Positions 60,076 through 64,000 of a stretch of 64,000 nucleotides of DNA are shown here, one piece after another. A program made the position numbers and the translations under genes. Location: the NCBI RefSeq assembly GCF_000426245.1, contig NZ_AUEZ01000039.1:19080-83079 (forward strand), read 5' to 3'. This DNA is from Bradyrhizobium sp. Ai1a-2. GTDB lineage: Bacteria; Pseudomonadota; Alphaproteobacteria; Rhizobiales; Xanthobacteraceae. Under the pieces are notes generated by a model. It saw nothing but the letters and a program-made list of their open reading frames with translations, was not told the origin of the DNA and did no database searches. Position 1 is the first letter of the stretch. The number at the start of each line of letters is the position of its first letter.

Positions 60076-61121
60076 GCCCCGCCTTCCTCGCCCTCGAGCA
60101 CGACCTCGGTCTCCTCCTCGTCGCCATAGCCGACGAGATCGAGTGGCCGCGCGGCAAGCCCGCGTGACTTGCACCAATGCACCAGCGCGTCTTCCTGGCC
60201 GTGCGTCACCCACACCTCGCCGGCGCCGGTGGCGCCGATCGTCGCGGTCAGCCCGTCCCAGTCGGCATGGTCAGAGATCACCAACGGCAGTTCGACGCCG
60301 CGCTGCCGCGCGCGGGCGCGCACCCGCATCCAGCCCGAGGCAAACGCGGTGACCGGATCGGGAAAGCGCCGCGTCCAGATGTCGGAGGTCGCCGTCGGCG
60401 GCGCCAGCGTGATGGTGCCGGCAAGCTCGGCCTTCTTCATGCCGCGCACCGGGCGCAGCTCGCCGAGCGCGATCCCGTGGCTCCCGTAATAGCGCGTGAT
60501 CTTCTCCATCGCGCCATGCAGACAGATCGGCGCGTCGTAGCCGGCCTCGCGCAATAGCGCGATCACGCGCTGCGCCTTGCCGAGCGAATAGGCGCCGACC
60601 AGATGCGCGCGCTCCGGAAACAGCGCCACCGATGCGAGCAGCTTCCTCACCTCGTCCGCCGCATCGCCATGCCGGAACACCGGCAGGCCGAAGGTCGCCT
60701 CCGTGATGAAGACGTCGCAGGGCACCAGCTCGAATGGCGCGCAGGTCGGGTCCCGCGCGTCCTTGTAGTCGCCGGAGGCGACGATGCAGAGGTCCTTGCA
60801 GGAGACCGCGATCTGCGCCGAGCCCAGCACATGGCCGGCGGGATGGAATTTCACCGTGACGTCGCCGAGCCTGATCTCCTCGCCGTAACGAACCGCCTGC
60901 GTCGAGCCGGCGAAATTGTCGCCATAGCGCAGCCGCATCATGTCGAGCGTCTCCTGGGTGGCCAGCACCGCGCCATGGCCGGCCCGCGCATGGTCGGAAT
61001 GGCCATGGGTGATGACCGCGCGCTCGACCGGGCGGACCGGATCGATATGGAAGCCGCCCACCTTGCAGCAGAGACCGGCGGCAACTGGCATCAGGATGTC
61101 TTGGGGACGCATCCCATCCAT
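60072..61121 (-). CDS. Ligase-associated MBL exonuclease
   Basis: A 349-residue metallo-beta-lactamase/beta-CASP protein of the group that accompanies damage-response ATP-dependent ligases. AVITHGHSDHARAGHGAVLA is the metal motif. CIVASGDYKDARDPTCAPFE and ISDHADWDGL are further ligands. It is predicted to trim DNA ends before ligation. The start is not certain: ATG 61121 and 61112 fit relatives, and 61151 is also in frame. Its stop overlaps the ligase start. The usual helicase and PdeM-type endonuclease partners are not adjacent. Confidence 0.88.
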   Translation of the reverse strand: MDGMRPQDILMPVAAGLCCKVGGFHIDPVRPVERAVITHGHSDHARAGHGAVLATQETLDMMRLRYGDNFAGSTQAVRYGEEIRLGDVTVKFHPAGHVLGSAQIAVSCKDLCIVASGDYKDARDPTCAPFELVPCDVFITEATFGLPVFRHGDAADEVRKLLASVALFPERAHLVGAYSLGKAQRVIALLREAGYDAPICLHGAMEKITRYYGSHGIALGELRPVRGMKKAELAGTITLAPPTATSDIWTRRFPDPVTAFASGWMRVRARARQRGVELPLVISDHADWDGLTATIGATGAGEVWVTHGQEDALVHWCKSRGLAARPLDLVGYGDEEETEVVLEGEEGGA

Positions 61122-61246
61122 ATAGGCAGTGTGGCCACGATGTTTAACCATCTCACGCCGCCCTTGACCCGCGCCTCCATGTCCCGGAAAAGTCCGATTT
61201 CGCCGCCGCGGCCGAACCCGGCCATGACCAGATGGTTCCTTGAAGG

Positions 61247-62173
61247 ATGCTTGGACGTCTATTCCTGTCCTCCGGCGATCTCGTCGCCGACCGTCGCTAT
61301 GAATTCGCCCGCGATCTGCAAATGCGGGGCGATCTCGCCGCCGCCGCCGACCTGCTCGAACAGGCGATCGAGCTCGCACCGCATTTCGTCTCCGCCTGGT
61401 TCGTGCTCGGCGAAATCCGCCAGGAGCTCGGCGAACGCGAGGCGGCGATCATGGCTTTCCGCCGCGCCCGCGATGACGATCCGGAAGATCATCACGGTGC
61501 CAGCCTGCATTTGATGCAGCTCGGCGCCGAAGGATTGTCCGACATGCCGAAGGCTTATGTGCAGGCGCTGTTCGATCAATACGCGCCGCGCTTCGACGAG
61601 GCGCTGCTGCGCGATCTCGGCTATCGCGGCCCGTCGCTGTTGCTGAAGGCGGTGCTCTCGACGCGCGCTGCCGCGAACAAGCCCGCCTTTTTCAAGCGCG
61701 GCATCGATCTTGGCTGCGGCACCGGGCTTGGTGCTGCGGCCTTTGCCAGGAACGTCGATCGCTTCATCGGCATCGACCTGTCGCCGGGCATGATCGAGCA
61801 GGCGCGCGCCACAGGTCACTATGCCGAGCTCGAAGTCCAGGACATGCTGAACGGCCTGCGCGCCAGGGACGACGCCAGCGCCGATTTCATCCTCGCGGCG
61901 GATGCCATGGTCTATGTCTGCGACCTCGCATCTGTGCTGGCCGAGGCCGGACGCGTGCTCGCGCCCGGCGGCGTCGTCGCTTTCACCGTCGAGACGCATG
62001 ATGGCGAAGGCGTCGTGATCGGCGAGGGGCTGCGCTACGCGCACGGCGCGCCCTACATTCGCGCCGCGATCGAGACCGCAGCCCTGACACTGTCCGCATT
62101 GCAGGCCGCCTCCACGCGCAAGGAAGGCAAGGTGCCTGTCCCCGGTCTGGTCGTGGTCGCCAGCAAGATGTGA
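61247..62173 (+). CDS. TPR-methyltransferase fusion
   Basis: A 308-residue protein. Residues 13-85 contain two TPR-like helical pairs (AADLLEQAIELAPHFVSAWF, REAAIMAFRRARDDDPEDHH). Residues 110-308 are a class I SAM methyltransferase, with the SAM site at RGIDLGCGTGLGAAAFA and FIGIDLSPGMIEQARA, and ILAADAMVYVCDLASVL later. The TPR part probably binds a partner or substrate. The start at ATG 61247 is tentative because no clear ribosome site precedes it. It is divergent from the exonuclease gene. Confidence 0.83.
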   Translation: MLGRLFLSSGDLVADRRYEFARDLQMRGDLAAAADLLEQAIELAPHFVSAWFVLGEIRQELGEREAAIMAFRRARDDDPEDHHGASLHLMQLGAEGLSDMPKAYVQALFDQYAPRFDEALLRDLGYRGPSLLLKAVLSTRAAANKPAFFKRGIDLGCGTGLGAAAFARNVDRFIGIDLSPGMIEQARATGHYAELEVQDMLNGLRARDDASADFILAADAMVYVCDLASVLAEAGRVLAPGGVVAFTVETHDGEGVVIGEGLRYAHGAPYIRAAIETAALTLSALQAASTRKEGKVPVPGLVVVASKM

Positions 62174-62185
62174 GGGCCGTAGGGC

Positions 62186-62276
62186 CGTAGCCCGGGTGGA
62201 GCGCAGCGTAACCCGGGATCGCTCGCAGACGTGGAGACAGATGTCCCGGGTTGCGCTGCGCTTCACCCGGGCTACG
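62186..62276. repeat. GTAGCCCGGGTGGAGCG-family repeat, copy 4
   Basis: CGTAGCCCGGGTGGAGCGCA with GCGTAACCCGGGA, returning as TCCCGGGTTGCGCTGCGCTT and CACCCGGGCTACG. It lies shortly after the methyltransferase stop. Confidence 0.92.
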
Positions 62277-62423
62277 ACATCGGACAAAACTTGAGTCTAG
62301 GCGCTACCAGTTCCACCATACGGAAATGCGCTGAGCGGCATTGCGTCGCAAAGCGATAAGTTCGGTATTGCCGAGCAAAGCGGAATGTTGATCATTGTTG
62401 TCGTCTAGGGAGAGACAACAACA

Positions 62424-63650
62424 ATGAAAAGGCAAACCAGGCGCGAGTTCTGCGCCACCGCCATCAGTGCGTTCGCCGCGTCCACCTTGCCCGCGCCCTA
62501 TCTCTGGGCCGCCGAGAAGAAATATGATCCGGGCGCCAGCGACACCGAGATCAAGCTCGGCCAGACCGTGCCGCATTCCGGCCCCGGCTCGCTCTACGGC
62601 GTGCTCGGACGCGTCGGAGAAGCCTATTTCCAGATGCTGAACGAGAAGGGCGGCATCAACGGGCGCAAGGTCAAGTTCTTGACCATGGACGACGCCTATA
62701 GCGCGCCGAAATGCGTCGAGGCCACGCGCCGCCTGGTGGAGCAGGAGGAAGTGCTGGCGCTCTACGGTTCGCTCGGCACCGCGCCGCAGACCGCCGTGCA
62801 CAAATATCTCAACTCCAAGGGCGTGCCGCAGTTGCTGCTCAACACCGGCGCATCGAAATGGAATGACCCGAAGAATTTCAAATGGACCATGGCTGGCCTG
62901 CCGCTCTACCCGACCGAGGCGCGCATCCTGGCCAAGCACGTCGTCAGCGTGAAGCCGGAGGCGAAGGTCGGCATCCTCTACCAGAACGACGATTTCGGCC
63001 GCGATTTCCTGGGGCCCTTCAAGAAGGTGCTGGCGGATGCAGGCGGCAAGGCGCAGGTGATCATGGAGCAGACCTACGATCTCACCGATCCGACCGTCGA
63101 TTCCCAGCTCATCAATCTCTCGAAGTCAGGCGCCGACGTCTTCTACAATATCAGCACCGGCAAGGCGACGTCGCAGTCGATCCGCAAGGTCGCCGAGCTC
63201 GGCTGGAAGCCGCTGCATCTGTTGTCGGCGGGCTCGACCGGCCGCTCGATCCTGAATGCCGCGGGCCTCGAGAACGCCGCGGGCATCGTCGCGATCCGCT
63301 ACGCCAAGGAAGTCGGCGTGCCCCGCTTCGAGAAGGATCCGGACGTGCTCGCCTTCGAGGAACTGCGCAAGAAATATCTGCCCAATGTCGATCCTGATAA
63401 CACCATCGCGTTCGCCGGCTACGGCCAGGTCGCGAGCATGGCCGAAATCCTGCGCCGCTGCGGCGACGACCTCACCCGCGCGAACGTGCTGAAGCACGCC
63501 ACCACGCTCGCCGGATTCCACTCGCCTTACTTCCTCGACGGCGTCAATTTCAGCTACACGCCCGAAGACTACACGCCGATGAAGACGCTCTACATCTCGA
63601 TCTTCAACGGCAAGGATTGGGACATCTCCGACAAGCCCGTGACGGAGTAG
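62424..63650 (+). CDS. Branched-chain-type substrate-binding protein
   Basis: A 408-residue periplasmic binding protein of the leucine/isoleucine/valine type (type I fold). The start carries a Tat-like motif (RQTRREFCATAISAFAAS). EIKLGQTVPHSGPGSLYGVL is the first strand-loop. LALYGSLGTAPQTAVHKYLN and KVGILYQNDDFGRDFLGPF are typical of this fold. It starts at ATG 62424, with AGGGAGAG upstream. No permease genes are adjacent in the window. The ligand is unknown; relatives bind amino acids, amides or aromatic acids. Confidence 0.9.
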   Translation: MKRQTRREFCATAISAFAASTLPAPYLWAAEKKYDPGASDTEIKLGQTVPHSGPGSLYGVLGRVGEAYFQMLNEKGGINGRKVKFLTMDDAYSAPKCVEATRRLVEQEEVLALYGSLGTAPQTAVHKYLNSKGVPQLLLNTGASKWNDPKNFKWTMAGLPLYPTEARILAKHVVSVKPEAKVGILYQNDDFGRDFLGPFKKVLADAGGKAQVIMEQTYDLTDPTVDSQLINLSKSGADVFYNISTGKATSQSIRKVAELGWKPLHLLSAGSTGRSILNAAGLENAAGIVAIRYAKEVGVPRFEKDPDVLAFEELRKKYLPNVDPDNTIAFAGYGQVASMAEILRRCGDDLTRANVLKHATTLAGFHSPYFLDGVNFSYTPEDYTPMKTLYISIFNGKDWDISDKPVTE

Positions 63651-63740
63651 GGCATCTAGCAAGCTGTAGATTCCATGGGGCGGTGAGCGTGGCCTTTCCG
63701 ATAGGTTTGGGTTTCCACACTCGAACCCTCGGAGAGTCAG

Positions 63741-64000
63741 ATGCAAGCATCGACCGTAGACACGCCCACCACCGGCCATAATGGCACAATTTTCGTTGCG
63801 ATCGAACTCAGTCAGAAGACGTGGCTGGTGACGCTGCACAGCCCGGATCGGGATCGGATGTCGCGCCACAAGCTCGAGGGCGGCGCTCATGTGGGGCTGC
63901 TGGAGTTGATTGAGAAGGTCCGCAGCCGGGCGGCGGAGAAGCTCGGATCGGTGCCGCGTGTGGTGAGCTGCTACGAGGCCGGCTACGATGGCTTCTGGCT
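63741..64000 (+). mobile_element. IS110-family transposase, 5' part only
   Basis: The frame from ATG 63741 is open to the window edge. It encodes the start of an IS110-type DEDD transposase: TIFVAIELSQKTWLVTLHSP, whose Glu stands where the first catalytic Asp is usual (A-I-D in many members). MSRHKLEGGAHVGLLELIEK and RVVSCYEAGYDGFW follow, and the last holds the conserved Glu and Tyr-Glu-Ala-Gly segment. The left end of the element lies within about 90 bases upstream. IS110 elements have no obvious terminal inverted repeats, so the boundary cannot be placed here. Confidence 0.82.

Noticed and set aside
1..64000. CRISPR array, prophage or secondary metabolite cluster
   Set aside because: No regularly spaced direct repeats, phage structural genes or modular synthases were seen. 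The only mobile gene is the IS110 fragment at the edge.

Overview
The window looks like the chromosome of an alphaproteobacterium of the Rhizobiales, most likely Bradyrhizobium or a close relative. I infer this from the high GC, a SAM-II riboswitch upstream of metZ, a class I lysyl-tRNA synthetase, a damage-response ATP-dependent ligase/exonuclease pair, a FixK-type regulator with matching boxes, and many short palindromic intergenic repeats. No database search was possible, so product names rest on motif and family recognition. There is no CRISPR array, rRNA, prophage or plasmid origin. One tRNA (Gly, anticodon CCC) is present, and an IS110-type transposase runs off the right edge.

Layout. 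(1) 1-7,982: the 3' end of argF, hslO, apaG, metZ under a SAM-II riboswitch with an attenuator, and a dCTP deaminase. Between apaG and metZ lies a three-gene unit: an OpgC-like acyltransferase and two tandem SGNH-fold proteins, the first of which lacks key catalytic residues. (2) 8,041-17,469: an enoyl-CoA hydratase, LysR, zinc-ribbon/adenylate cyclase protein, SDR with divergent TetR, MarR with divergent ClC channel, and small proteins. (3) 17,674-28,528: a sorbosone dehydrogenase-like lipoprotein, MATE exporter, an AraC/VOC/SRPBCC/hypothetical series, tRNA-Gly, amino acid permease, ALDH7-type dehydrogenase, methyltransferase and NTF2-like protein. (4) 28,721-37,715: a probable low-oxygen regulon. 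Five near-perfect TTGAT-N4-RTCAR boxes precede two universal stress proteins, a CBS protein, ChaB, a PHA-synthase-like hydrolase, and a GH1 beta-glucosidase-glucokinase operon, with a FixK-like regulator in the middle. (5) 37,795-53,000: a BacA/SbmA-like membrane domain with no ATPase, RidA, flavin dehydrogenase, ClpP-like secreted protein, SCO, amino-acid-type binding protein, lysK, alpha carbonic anhydrase, ketopantoate reductase, class II aldolase, NDH-2, an MFS exporter with a probable 5' frameshift, and two secreted small proteins. (6) 53,358-64,000: an S24-type repressor, DUF952, pyrD, MATE, an MBL hydrolase, a DNA ligase/exonuclease pair, TPR-methyltransferase, branched-chain-type binding protein and IS110.

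The most distinctive feature is the repeat load. At least five families of 80-150 bp palindromic repeats occur in about 20 places. They provide stop codons for four genes. One copy sits between a FixK-type box and its CBS gene, and subtracting it restores the spacing seen at the sister genes. Another is translated in frame as about 50 extra residues inside the DNA ligase. The second theme is the FNR/FixK-box regulon, which appears to link beta-glucoside use and glucose phosphorylation to oxygen limitation.
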